The position numbers were made by a program, and so were the translations under genes. 64,000 nt of DNA from Terebella lapidaria (Eukaryota; Annelida; Polychaeta; Terebellida; Terebellidae). Under the pieces are notes generated by a model, which saw only the letters and a program-made list of their open reading frames with translations, had not been told where the DNA came from and did not search any database. This document shows, in pieces, positions 19,091 to 32,220 of this stretch. Location of the stretch: positions 14,655,177-14,719,176 of the forward strand of contig OX424566.1 of assembly GCA_949152475.1 (NCBI GenBank), written 5' to 3'. Position 1 is the first letter of the stretch; each line of letters opens with the position of its first letter.

Positions 19091-22000
19091 ACAGGCCATT
19101 AGTATGGTAGTAGTACCGGTAATACCAGTAACATTGGGGACATATACATTGCGGTTGGAATAACTGTACACGTAATTGCTTGGTAATTTTGTGTATCGTC
19201 TTTGCTATTGTTTTCGTATATAAATACTTGTAGTTCAAATATACTGTGTTTATTTCAACGTATTTCACATCCATGCACACTAATGCACGACACGAACCTG
19301 TTACCATATGTGTTAAGTGGCGAGAATGTGATGGAATAAGTTATGTGTAACGCATGAAGGGTTACTGATGTTGTACTATTATACTAGAAGACTTCCATTG
19401 AAATCTCTGATTTATAGAGGAGGACATTTTTGCACATCTTTGGTGTAACACTTGGCTATGGAACCTGAACAATGCAACATGTAAATATGGAGTTGTACAG
19501 TTATATGAGCTTAAACCCATTGACAAATAAGTCAACAATAGAATGACAACCGTTAAGCCACGATTCGAGCCAACATGAGATGTTCATATAAGCATTTGCT
19601 TGTTCGTCATCGTGGCAAAAAAAAGAACTTTAGGTGTTCAATATTGTATGTAAATTGGGTATGTTATTGATTTTGAGTTTTATCATTTTGTCACAGATGG
19701 TCGTGTTGTGTTTGAGCAAAGTTTCAATATAGCATTGTCATATATATGAAACGCAACTTACATATGTGAATCATACCAGTCTGTAGAATTGTTAGAGGTT
19801 GGCGTTGATTTTGGTGTAGTCGAGTGTGTCCAGTATGGAGGCCCACATACGCTTTCAGAAACTCCTACCATGCATTTTGTCCCAGACCTTCAGGTGTATG
19901 TGTCTGGAATGAATACTTTGTTGAACTATTAGTTACCTCGCTGGATACACCTGTGGGGCACATGAACATAGAAGATATGTGAAATCTTTGTAACTTGAAT
20001 GTTTCACAACTGGTAAAATATTGGTCGTTGACTAAGTTGACAGTGTTCTGTAGCAATTTTGAACTGTACTATCAATGTCGTGTGTAGCGAATATTGATGT
20101 ATTTTCAATATTACATGTAGAATATTTTTCATGGGAATACCTTTCTTTTTTTCTCTCTACTGATGTTGGATTTATATTGAATTCGAACCCCGTCAATGAG
20201 AGAAGTGTCATATGCAAACACAGTGTCATTGTTTTACTACTTATTATACATGTATTATCAGCACGTCTCGATTCCGACCTTTGTATGTATGCATTATACA
20301 CGACCGTATCGCTTTTGTGAACTACTGGCAACGCACTTTAAGTACAAGTACTCAAGTAATGGCCGATGTAAAGGTATATCCAGTGAATCTATCTCACTGA
20401 ACAAATTGATGGTTACGTCATTTTGCCATCAAGTGTATTTATTATATTTATGTAACCAGATCTATCTTCAGACGTATGCGATTAATCTTCCGTATTATGA
20501 ATAACACATGACAACTTGGAGAGCTTTGAAATGCACTGTTCATATGGTGCCTAGGAATTAGGAATCCACCTGCAACCTTAGAATATCAAGTGTCCGCCAC
20601 TGCTGGTGTGTGGGCGTCCCTGTCATTTCAATAAGCATGTGTCCAATAAACCAATGTCAAATAAAAACTTAATTCAACATCTTCAATACTAGGGTGGCAT
20701 TCTGGGACACAAAGCCATGCATGTATAATAGCAATAATAATTGTCAATAGTTTGATTGATTGGTTAATATTGATCCCAAAGCTAATGTTGTGTCTCCCAC
20801 GTAATGAAATATTCAAACTGATACTTTATTCTTTTGTGCACTGTTGCAGTAAATAGTGAATTACATAGCAAACACTATCTGTTGTCTCGTTCATGTATAG
20901 ATATTGACCACCAAAGAATTTTAACCAGGGGCACATAAACCCATATTGGGAATACCCTGAACTAATGGTAGAAGACGTAGAATCAAAACCCAGTATTAAG
21001 TATTCCGAACGAACGAAACAGGGTCCGTTATCCAATCTCATTGTCCGGGGACAGAAAGTCATATCAGGCATACGAAGTAAGAGAAAACAAAAATGACAGG
21101 GAAACTCATGAACCCCCAAAAATGACCATTAGGAGGTGAAATCAGGTGTTCCGGAAAGAGTGAGCATTTCCTGCCCCACTAGTGGCACTCGCCAAAATTA
21201 ACATGAAAGATTAACAGAAGATCCAGCTGCATGGGAGTAATGGATTTGGTGTGTTTGTCAACCAGATAATTATGACGTCCATAGAATTTCAGTATGGAGG
21301 CCCACTTGCGGGCAATCAGCTATAAGTCTTGGTAAAACATATCCTTGTCGCAGCAGTTTGGAGACTAGCTGGGCACTTCGATAAACAGTCCTCATAGTTG
21401 CAACTAGCTCTGGAATAGCGTATAAGTTGAGAAACAAACACACCATATGCTGGTGACACTTGCAGTATTATATAGAAAATGTGTGTACTTAAATTATGCA
21501 TTTAAAGGCTATATTGTTTTAAGTTTGATGACAACTTGAGGAGCCTTTTGAAACGCACTTCCCATATGATGTACCTAAGAATGGGGAAACCACTTGCAAC
21601 CTAAGAATATCAATTCTACTTCACCCTTCGTGTGTGGGCAACCTCTCGTAATTCATTGACGTGGTAAGAATCAATGTCCAATAAACACTTAATTCAACGT
21701 ATTCAATACCAAGATGATATTCTGTGACATAAAACCCTATTGGGATAATAACAATTCCTACGTCAGAGGATAGTGCTGGTTACATAAATGTAACGATAAC
21801 ACTCGAGAGCACCATGACATAAACAAATGCAGTGTTAAAAGTTCACTGGGTGTGTCCTACAATGTACAAGCTCGGTGGCCATTACTTGAGTATTTGTAAA
21901 GGCAAGGTGTGGCCAGTAGTCTACAAAGACTATACAGACAATATATTCAGCAGTAATGTGTAAATGCTGAGGACTGAACTGAGATGTGTTAACATGCAAA

Positions 22001-22507
22001 TAATAACAAAATGGCATTGTATTTTCGCACGGCAATTTTGTCATTGATAGGGTTTATACTCAGACTGTTATTGTACTACTCTGAACTGTTAATATTCACA
22101 CAACATTATACACCAGCCTGTGTTGTTTTTGTTGCACATTGTTGTGTTTCAGTCTATCATTTACTCAATTTTACAATGACATTACTCAGATGACATACTC
22201 TATTCCTGGACCGAGTATCTATACACTGCACCTATCTGTGCTAATTTGGACAAAGCGTGACACGTGAATATCAGTGAGCGTATTAGCATTCCCAAGCAGT
22301 GTGCTATGGGCAATGAAATCTAGGGCTTGTCCAATGTTCATATACCGATCATTGGATGGATACTTGGACGTATATGGACGTGTGTCAGCTCTGTGCCCTC
22401 ACAGATAAGTACTATAAGGAGAGAGTATGCGTGTAGTCAGTCATGGCAGTCCTCAATCATCATAATCTTAAATACCAACTGCTTGCAGGTATATGTCCAT
22501 GCCCGAC

Positions 22508-22692
22508 GTGTACCATGTGTGCAGGCGGCCATTTTGAAAAATGACCCGAAAACCAATTTTTGCAATGGATCGCGCAACCAGAGACATATGTAATGTTCAT
22601 CAGTATTAAAAACCCTTGAGAAAAAAGTTGGTTTTGTAGGATCATGGGGGGGGGGGGGGGGATTGCAAAGGGACCACCCGTACATGCCCGAC
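22508..22692. mobile_element. 185 bp insertion with a run of 16 G
   Basis: CATGCCCGAC stands on both sides (22,498-22,507 and 22,683-22,692), while copies A (3,246) and C (33,850) have one related copy and no insert, so the 10-base repeat looks like a target duplication. The insert carries G16 at 22,646-22,661. Its ends are not clear inverted repeats. Type unknown; a short non-autonomous element is likely. Confidence 0.6.
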
Positions 22693-23206
22693 TATAATTA
22701 AGTGATTGTAAACATTTTTAATGATAGCTGGACATTTCTGAATACCTGCATACATTTAACATTCAATGTATACATACAGACCATAACATAACATACCATT
22801 TGGGAAACATTATCTCCTGAAGTTTCGATTGCTGAAAGCTATTTTTGATCATGAACATGTCATAGTGATATTTGTTAATATTTTTTTCTGAGAATACCAC
22901 TTGACGACATCAATCTATCCAGGACGCTTTACTGGTCTGATGCAATTATCTTGTCTATCAATATGTGACTCTTTCAACAAGGGTATCTGCCTTACGCGAG
23001 TCCTGTCAGGCAGTGCATTTCCGTCCACCATAGACATTAAAGAATGGCTGTTTCATGGGTATTATATTTCTTGTATTTCTTTTTGCGCTGTATCGATATC
23101 CACCCCTTGTGAATGGTGAGTGCCTTCCAAGTAACCAGACCTCCAAAAAACGACCTCCTCAGAGATCGATGTGAAAATTGAATTAGGTAGAGGTTTGAAA
23201 ATTGAA

Positions 23207-23560
23207 TTAGGTAGAGAATTTCCTCTGGAAAACAACTCCTATTAGTATACATTGTAGTAAAATAGCAAAGAGCGAATATAGACAAAAACTAGCAAAAAAC
23301 ATATATATTATAGGAGAGTGAAGAAACTTGGTGTGGAACGAGGCTCTGGTGGTAAAGGATTGTATCAAGTCCATCGATGAGGACGTGTCCGAGTATAGCG
23401 AGAGTTTGCTGGGAAATAGCGAACCTATATCTGTACAGCATAGGGAACAGCTCGGTCCGTACAGCGTAGGGAAAGAGCTATCCCACTGAAACGGTTCGAT
23501 AAAATAAAGAGTTGTGGAGAATGTACAGGGTTTGTTAGTTTTGCAGGGGCTGATGGACAT
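23207..23560 (-). pseudogene. Copy B of the membrane-span segment
   Basis: The minus strand is open for 117 codons and has the hydrophobic run ending Q-C-I-L-I-G-V-V-F-Q-R-K-F, then stops early because of the 25 bp duplication at 23,168-23,217. The part upstream of the membrane span differs from copy A at about ten residues and has one extra codon, so the length change is in frame. The tail motif H-S-Q-G-V-D-I-D-T follows in another frame. Confidence 0.4.
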
Positions 23561-25278
23561 TCGCTAGTTAGTGTGAGGAAAATAGTATCGGTACTCATGA
23601 AAGTACTCTATTGAGTGAATCGTGTTGTGTGATAGTCAATAACTTAAGTTGATTGGTTTGTCATAGCGTAACTACTGATACAATGATTTCGGCATATATA
23701 GGGTATATGCCAGTGTCGTGCTTATATTCCATCTAGCTCAATATGTGGCTATACTGCACATTGCATGTCGCACAATGAGCGTTGCAATTTTCATCTTCGA
23801 TTACAATGTTCAAGTAACTTTTATGATCAGTTATTAGATATATTATTAATCAATCTTGTTAACTATTTATGTATACTGTGTGATCTACACCATGAATTAA
23901 GTATTGTTTTGCTAATACAATGGCCGAAAATGGGAGTCAGTCATTTGGTACCGTAAGGAATTCACTTGCTTTTATACCCATTTCTGGGGTAATCAGGGGA
24001 AATCATTGGTACTGACCAGATTTTGTCACCTCACATGTCAGCACTGGTCAGCTGTTATGTACATTCATTGTTTTTGTCCATGCCTGACTAACACATGACT
24101 ATTTCAAAATATAAGTTTACTCCATTTGTTTTATTTACATGCAATGCTTTTTATCTCTTAGTGAAGTACTCAATTGCCACAAACAAGGAATATCCTATTT
24201 ATATTCCATTATTTATATACAAAAAAACCTGAGTATCATACAATACAGTCGTTTAATATAGTAGATCTACACCGATGATCCCCAGGATGTATTCACATAG
24301 AAGAGTACATGTAGAACGGTGTACCACCCTAATGATTAAACAAGCAGAAACAAGATATGATACCTACAAAATACAGTATTGACTTTTTAGTTGTATTCTC
24401 ATGTTGGATGTACATGCCTTTCCTTGCACTATACGGGAATTACACCCCGTCTAAATATTGACTGTCTCATATATCAAATGTGTGTTTCCTGGACTCCCTG
24501 AATATCGCCTATATATGGATTGTTTCAAATATCAAATATGAACTCTTCCTGAACACTGTATATATTGACCGTCACATTTATCAAATACAGGCTTCCTGGA
24601 CTTTATTGATACTTTCGGCTATGTGAGATATGTCTGCCTCTTGTCAACATACAGCATTGCACATCAATCAAATCAACAACTAGTGGGAAGTGGACATTTA
24701 TGTCACACGTCAGTTGATAACCCATGTGACGACGGACTGTCAAGTGATACAGATCCACTAAGATTGTGGAAGAAGCATGAGGAAAATCAAGTCTTAGAAT
24801 AATTCTCTCTTAGGTGAATGCGCGTACCCATGTCATCTGATTGGTGGCGTTTATGGGCTTAAATGAACTTGAGAATGGCAAGGATTTATCCACAGGCGTT
24901 GTTCTACATTCTAGGAAGTCTTCCATTGAGATTTTTACTGAATAAATTTTGCACAAAATAAATTTGCAGTTTCATTGCTATAACACTTCACTGTGCAACT
25001 TGTGCATGCAATTTGTGATGACAAGTCAAGTGTAACGAACAATGCTCCAATCCCACAACACACACTGATGATGTTAATACATTTTCTTTGATGTGCTTCC
25101 CAATTTGATTTAGTGGTAATGTGAGGAACATACTGGACTTGTCACGATAGATTTGACGACTTTGACTCCCGCATGCCATTTATTGAACAGGATCTTCAAA
25201 GTACACGTCGAGTACTCAAAATCTAGGCACATGCACCACTAAACTGCATCACTAGCTTGTTAGAATGACAGATTTCCA

Positions 25279-25500
25279 TTACTCTTCCGAAATGTCCGTT
25301 GCGTTGTCCTCAGCATCTCTACATCTGCTGAACCAGATGTTTAAATGTAGAAGATTGCTAAACTCAGCACGATGTGTCACTTGAGTATGCCAGAAATGCA
25401 TCCAGTGTTGTCTTCCGAGTAGGTTATGGATATGGACAAATGTAGCTTCGCCTGGAGCAGATTTCATGGACGGTTGATTCACTCAAGTGTCATACTGGGG
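25279..25500 (-). pseudogene. Copy B of the H-I-H-N-L / Q-H-W-M-H segment
   Basis: It is open from N-Q-P-S-M-K-S-A-P to a stop at 25,279 and is almost the same as 36,995-37,198. A stop falls between the S-G-V-I-K-G-V-S-I opening and N-Q-P, where copy A reads through, so this copy is damaged at its 5' end. Confidence 0.35.
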
Positions 25501-25642
25501 GAAAGGAATGCTTACTCCTTTTATAACACCAGATTGTTTTGTTCGATTCTGTTCCCATTTGGCCTACATTGATTTAATTGATCATTTTATTCTTGGGCAT
25601 CTTATCCCAGTATTGAAGGTTGAAGTGATGTTTGGCATAATG

Positions 25643-25683
25643 ATAATACTACTAATACTACTACTACTAATAATAATAATAGT
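25643..25683 (+). repeat. Microsatellite (ACT/AAT-rich)
   Basis: A run of ACTACT and AATAAT triplets, shorter in the matching place of copy C (37,362-37,391). Slippage since the duplication explains the difference. Confidence 0.8.
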
Positions 25684-28593
25684 TGATATCATCGCCCCCA
25701 AAATAGAGGAGTAAATTTAGCAAGATAATGTGATTACTGATTCCGGAATGTAATCTGATTGAGCTCATGATAATGCATTGCTGAAACACAACTCGGCTGT
25801 CACTGAACATACCCAAAACCATAAATTTCATTACGTTCATTTTATTGATGGATCCTAATTCGATAATTATCAGAAAGGTGATGTTGCCTCAAAGTCTCCC
25901 ACCTGAGTTGGCCTCCGAAGATATAAATGATTATCCAATCTTCGACCACTCTTGCAGTAAATTGCACAGGGAGGCGCTTTTAGTCCACCAACTGGTGGAC
26001 TTCGCGTTGCACTTCGATTAAAATTGTGGGCACAACAAACATAATGTGTAATAAATGTGCTACAATGATGTCGCATAATAATGTGTAATTTTACCGAAAA
26101 TCAGTTTGACCTTATAGACGGAATCGCCTGTAGAAGTTTGAATACTCAAACAATAATGATATGCAATGTACATAAACACTTGCAAAAATACGAATCAGTG
26201 TAATTTACCGCACTCAAACACACAAAAAAGAATGATGTATGATGGATAAACAAATCTCAGTGTCAAGCTGAGTTTCGATCTCGTTTCTCTTCTCCAACCA
26301 CAGGGCAGACTATCCTTCGTGCAGGACGCACTCTACTACATCAAATTCAACACCAGTCTATATCAGCTTGACAGACATGTGTGTTCCTCCCATTACTAAC
26401 TTTGGGATTATTCCCTACTCAGTACATTACCAATGCAACACTAAAAAAATGCATCATAATCTGTGTGAATATTGTTTATCGTCGCATTTCATTTTACAAA
26501 TACTAAAATTCCATTACATGAATTCGAATCGCATTATTTCAGATAAAATATTGGAGAGGACACTCAATTCTTAGACCAAGATTGACACACAACTATATTT
26601 TGGTGTGCATATTATGCACACATCTGCTCTAATTTGGACCAAAGCCTGACAAGTGATTATCAGTGACTTGTAGGGATTCCCGGCCAGTGTGCTATGGGTA
26701 ATGAAGTCTGGAGTGGGGGTATTGTTCATGAAGGTTAATTATTGAAAGGAGGCATTTTAGATACATGATGGACGGTTATCGTTTCTGTGGAGCACAAGAA
26801 CTCTGTTAGCTGCGGACAAATACATGATCTATTAGGAGAGTGTTAGCGCCCAAATTTGAACAAATTTTGTGACAAACATATCTGGACCTATTGTGTGTCT
26901 AATTTGGTGTTGACATCTGTCATACATCAATTGGCCAGCATATAGACGATATAACGATGATACTCGCTGATGACCATGCATTAAAGTTAAGGCATATCGT
27001 ACATATGCAAGATGTGAATGTAATGTTTACATTTGCACCTTATCTGGGCATGATATCCGCAGAAGTTTCAATTGCTGAAACATATTGCCATGAAGAACAT
27101 GATATTTTCTTCGAATGTCCTTTCCTGAAAATACTACTCGACTACACTACTATATCGATGGGTGTTCTCTAGTCTGACACAGTCATCTGGTCTATCAATA
27201 TTGGACTGTCTCAACAAGTGTTAACTGCTAGAAGATGTTCATCCATCCAAAGCCTGGTCAAACAGTGAATTTCCGTCCAAAATCGACAAGGAATATATTT
27301 CTCGTATTTCGTGTCTCGTATTTCGTTCGGCTGTATCGATTTCCCCCCATTGGGATTGCTGGGTCCCGTGCATGTAACCGTACCTCCTGAAACAAAGCCT
27401 TTGAGAACTAGATCAACTGTTTACTTCCTGTAAATAAACAACGCATGTGGTCCAAAAATACTTTTCAGAGAATGTTATATCAAAGGATTACTTTGAATCT
27501 TTTTTATCATAATGAATGTTTTCCTTGATTTCAAGCAGTTGTTGTATGAAAAGTGGGTGGGGGTAACAGGGGCCAACATACTTGGTTCCATACACTTCTT
27601 ATTGACGTACGACCCCAGAGTCTCTGTGGGTAATACTGCTGATCAATGTGGTAAAATCCATCCCTTGGAGTGCAGCGGCACCGTTGACCTGCACTGCAGG
27701 TTCCTACTGCTTGTTGTCAACCAGACCCAGAATATAGAATATATACTCAATCTATTATACTCGAAATATAATTGTTATTCATCTGCTGATATTTATTAAT
27801 GTCGCAAGAAACAATTGGCATTACATAATGTGGCAAGTGGCAATCACGAGTATGCATCACCCATGAAAACGTGCTTCTAAGTGATTCTGGTGCCTAAATA
27901 TTAGTCTTTGTCATCCACTGTGACGCTAATAAGTGGAGTGTTCACATATCATCGGGTGTCAAATATTACATATATATTAGATCGCCTCTTTTACCCGCAT
28001 GTCTCATTGATATCTATGGGAAATGATAAAGATGTCTCATTGAGCCTTAATCATTACAACTGATGCATGATAAAGCTAAAAAAAATCGAGTATTTTTAAT
28101 ATTATTCATGATATATTTTATTATAAACTAGGTTAGGGTATACCTAGTTTGCCACTCGAGGTTCTGGAACTGTCAGTAATTTCGTTACCGTAGCTTGCAT
28201 AAGTGTTCAGAATTACTTCAAAATAATTGAAACCGCTACTGGGAATATATAGAGTGAAAGAGGATATGTTATATGTGTTAAGATTACACATAAGACAACA
28301 CATGATCTCACACAATCTCCCAGACTGGTGAAACCAGTCCAGGATTGCATAGATGACGAATTCCCCCAGGGATGTCACGAATGACCTGCGAATCTGACTC
28401 TCTGTCCCGGGGTGCTAACTATATTATGTAATTAATATGTAATTAATTAGCAAGTATTTATATACAGAATGGCATTGTTACAAGTACATGTATATTAAGG
28501 CTGACCCGGAATGCACAGTATCATTTGAAACAGCCTCCTCGTTCACTCTGACAACTGTTGCAATCCATGCAAATTGAATTATTCAATCATTTA

Positions 28594-29157
28594 TACTCGG
28601 ATTTTTCTAACTCGTTTACACTGTTTTTCGCAAATATTTTTGTCATGCTAAAGCTATCGTTCTATAACTTGGCATACTTCACCTGGGAGTCAAACGGCAA
28701 ATCTCTACCAAATTTCAGACAACCATCGCGAAAATTGAAAAAGTTGGCAATCTACCTCAATGTTAAATTTAGCCCTATGATTTAGTTTCAGGGCCCGCAC
28801 ACAATATTATGCATTCGCTCGGTTTTGTAGCGGAGCAATGTTTCAAAATCAACATGTTTGTGTAGAATACACAGTGTATCTTCTGATTCAAAGTTACAAG
28901 AATATCTCGAATCCTGATGGATGTAATCAGGACCAATTCCTCGAATATGCTCAGATTCTCCAGATCCCGTTTTGGGCTGAAATTTAACATTGAGGTAGAT
29001 AGCCAACTTTTTCAATTTTTGCGTTGGCTGTCTGAAATTTGGTAGAAAGTTGCCGCTTGATTCCCAGGTGAAGTATGCCAAGTTATAGAACAATAGCGTA
29101 TAGCATCACAAAAATATTGGCGAAATACAGTGTAAACGAGTTAGAAAAATCCGAGTA
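28594..29157. mobile_element. Palindromic MITE, TA target duplication (Tc1/mariner type)
   Basis: Both ends read TACTCGGATTTTTCTAACTC inward, and the inverted arms extend about 185 bp each (28,594-28,780 and 28,970-29,157) with a short unique loop. TA precedes and follows the element (28,592-28,593 and 29,158-29,159). The matching site in copy C (near 40,280) has a single TA and no insert, so it arrived after the duplication, or was lost precisely from copy C. A TA duplication is the hallmark of Tc1/mariner-family insertion. It has no transposase of its own. Confidence 0.9.
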
Positions 29158-29737
29158 TACACGTGCTATTATGTATGGCATCATGAAGAATGGGTGCGAT
29201 ATAAATTCAGCACACGTATTACCTCTGGCAGACCTGGCCAGTTTGACACATAATCGACCTCCCTGGAGGCATATTAACAGCTAGTCGTTCATTCAATATT
29301 CAAAATAATTTTCCCCATCACATAATATGTTATCAAATTACACGCCAGATTACACATAAGATTACCTATAATTACACAAATTAATATTTCGTTTTTGACA
29401 ATCCCAGTCTATGATTCCATAGCACCTACCGAACTGCTTTTGATCCCAGGATGCTAATTTTGTAAATGATTAACAAGTAATGATCATGTGCAGGTGATGT
29501 TCTATATTCTTGGAATTCTTGCATTGAAGTCTTTACTGAATAAATCAACACGATTTTGCAAAGAATACATTTGTAGTTTCTTTGAAGTAACACTTCACGG
29601 TCCAACTTGAAATTGATTCCCCTGGGATCTGTCAAAACGTTTTTTATGACGTCATACATACTCTTTGAAGATAAACATTGACATGTGGTTATTTTTTGCT
29701 GAATTTAAGCGATTTTTTCAGCACCGGCACTACCGCA

Positions 29738-32220
29738 CGGAAATATCATTCGGCATATTTTCCTGATCGTTTCTTCAAGTGAATAAAAAATATCGAGTTT
29801 GACCTATATTTTATTTTTCCACTTGTGAGGGGATTCAACATTAAGCATGTAATCTGTAATTATATTTCACATGTAACCAGCAATCCTGTCAATTGCACAA
29901 AAAAACACTCCTGATGTTAAGATATTTCCTTCTATGTAGTTTCTTATATTGCAAGGTGGTAATGTCAGTAGTATCCTTGACTTTAAATATTAGCTCTGAC
30001 GACTTTGATTCCCGCATGCAAATATAACTGATGAAGATCATCAGAGTGAATAACAAGTGCTCAAAATCTAGGTACGTAGACTACTCGACTAGGCACAGAC
30101 ACCTCTCTTCCCGTGGGACATGGCTATACGTCATTGGAATATGCATACAGTGTTGTACAAGCATCAGAATATGTCATGAATATGGACATATATAACTTCC
30201 TATCTATCATGGAGGGTTGATTCACTTTAGCACCGTAGGTAGGGGACACTTTTCATAACACCAGAGGGTTTATTTCATATTGTTTATTCCGTCTCACAGT
30301 GATTTGATAAATTATTTCTTTCTTATGATATCTTATCCTAGGATTGAAGGATGACGTAGTTTTTGGTGTAATGAGTGTTGGCATCGCCACCCATAATAAA
30401 TTAGGTACATGTGAATACCTGATTCAAACTGTAACATCGTCAAGCTCATAACATGGCAGTACTAGAACACGACACAACTGCCAGTGGCAAAATTAAGAAA
30501 ACCAAAACGATGTTTACTCAAATCCGTTTTATTGATTGATTGCATTGGATAATTATAAGAAAAGGTGATGCTGTCACAAAGTCTCCCAGCTCATAAGGTG
30601 TCCGAAGATAAAATTGATTATCCGATTTTCTGCTCACTTTTGCAGTAAATTGCGCAGACAAGCACTATCAGCCCACACTCGCTTTGCGTTTAGCCTTGAC
30701 TGTTGGCTCAAAAAGCCACATTGTGCAATATGCCTACATTATCGGTGCACAATATGATGTTATAGCCTACAGGTAAATCAGGACAATTTCACCTGTACAA
30801 CACTGAATATTACAGACCAATTCAGGCTGATCTACATGTGCAAGACGTATTAGTGCTGCTCCCTACTTGCAAACCACGAGTCAATGTAATTTAACATTCA
30901 AGACGAAAGCAAGAATGGTGTCTTTTGTCTACACAAATCGCAGTGTCACGCTGAATTTTGGCCTCGATTCTCTCCTTCAACCACAGACACAGGCTGGCCT
31001 CCACTATACCAAAATCAATACAAATTTTTACCATTTTGACATACCTGCAAGTTTCTTACATTTAAACTTTTTGGGGGAATATCTGGATACTGAGGCCAAA
31101 AGAAATAATTATTTTTTCTGGTTAATAGGGTCCCGAAAAAGTGATGCAGCGAAGCTAATCTGTTTCTTCCTCATTGTCCTCCTAAAATTGGCTGCTGATG
31201 ACTCATCTGGTCGTATATGGACCCTTTGGCCAACTGTTCTCCTCTGAAATTGCTAATGAAGAATGCCTCAGTCGAATATGGCCAATTTGGCCAACATTAC
31301 ACCAAATTTTGCAATGTCAAAGACATGCGGTACCATTTGACTCGATCATCACCTCCCCAAATCGTTGTGTCAATTTTTGAAGGAAAGAAATCAGCTCTCA
31401 GAAAATTATGCGCCTCACTTTTGTATCTAGAGTAACCAAGAACAGTGCTGTGTTTCAAGTAATGCGTACGTGTGAACACAACTATATTACTTTTTTTGGC
31501 CTAATGATGCATCACTCAACAATGTATCAGCCTACATTTGTGTTTTTCTAAATATGCTTTGTTGTATATTCAGTCTTTTTTTACCCAAATGCAAATATTC
31601 ATATTTTAGATTGCACTACTAAGAAAGCAACTTAAACGTTACACAGTATTCTTTTACTTACTCTTTATGGATACACTGCACATATCTGGGCTAATCTGGA
31701 CCAAAGCCTGACAACCGACTATCATTGAGCTTATAATAATACCCAGGTAATCTACTATGGGCTACTGAGTGCCGATGTTTGGTATTGTTTACGAGCCTAT
31801 GTGTGAATCTTTGGATAGGTATAATATGGATACATAGATGCATTTCGTTTTATTGGAACAAAACTGCTCTGCTCTCGAGAGCTAAGTACTGCTGGGAAAC
31901 ATACAGCACTCGTGTCCAAACAAATCCCCACATTTACGAAAGTCTCAAATTACTTGTAACTGTATAAAAGTTTGCTATTTCCCCATGTGGGGCCACGTTA
32001 GCTCTCGATGGTTTATTTGCTGAAATTATTTCTTGACAACGAACTAAACTATTTTCTAAAAGTACCACTGTACAACATCATTTTATCAATGGCAGTTTGT
32101 GAGTCTGACGCAACTATCTTGCCCATCAATATAAAAACATCTGCTGAAGATGCTTCGATTGACACCCATAGACCAGTTAGGTAGTGCATGTGCTATAAAT
32201 AAAGTATAATATTGTATGGA
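29738..32220. repeat. Degenerate array units between copies B and C
   Basis: The landmarks seen at 6,835, 7,230 and 7,590 recur in order at about 30,190, 30,560 and 30,945, so this is a further unit. From about 31,190 to 32,220 it matches 60,831-62,110, which is not part of copies A-C. The 126-codon ORF at 30,867-31,247 has no recognisable domain and is not shared in frame with the related copies. Confidence 0.6.

Larger units (their letters stand above)
15562..20185. repeat. Degenerate array unit
   Basis: After the retrotransposon the array resumes: 15,600-16,300 resembles 22,740-23,560, 16,980-17,230 resembles 24,370-24,680, 18,180-18,230 resembles 24,770-24,820 and 19,370-19,460 resembles 24,900-24,990. 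Between these anchors (for example 17,280-18,050) the sequence is not recognisably shared with other parts of the window and I see no gene. Divergence is much higher than between the large copies, so this unit is older or evolves freely. Confidence 0.6.
20186..29737. repeat. Array block, copy B (partner of copy C)
   Basis: From about 23,760 to 28,590 this is nearly identical to 35,510-40,275, at an offset of about 11.7 kb, and similarity runs on to 29,737 against 40,893. To the left it matches copy A from position 1 onward (offset 20,185) and copy C from 32,310 onward. It lacks the foldback element and the 365 bp array of copy A but has its own insertions at 22,508-22,692 and 28,594-29,157. 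A 25 bp local duplication is seen at about 23,168-23,217. Two basic units fit into the block, marked by the phrase around 22,305 and 26,690. Confidence 0.85.

Noticed and set aside
27512-27799. 95-codon plus-strand ORF with a near-identical twin at 39,192-39,488
   Set aside because: The two copies come from a recent duplication and differ at only a few bases, so an open frame in both proves nothing. The more diverged relative at 53,690 does not keep the frame.
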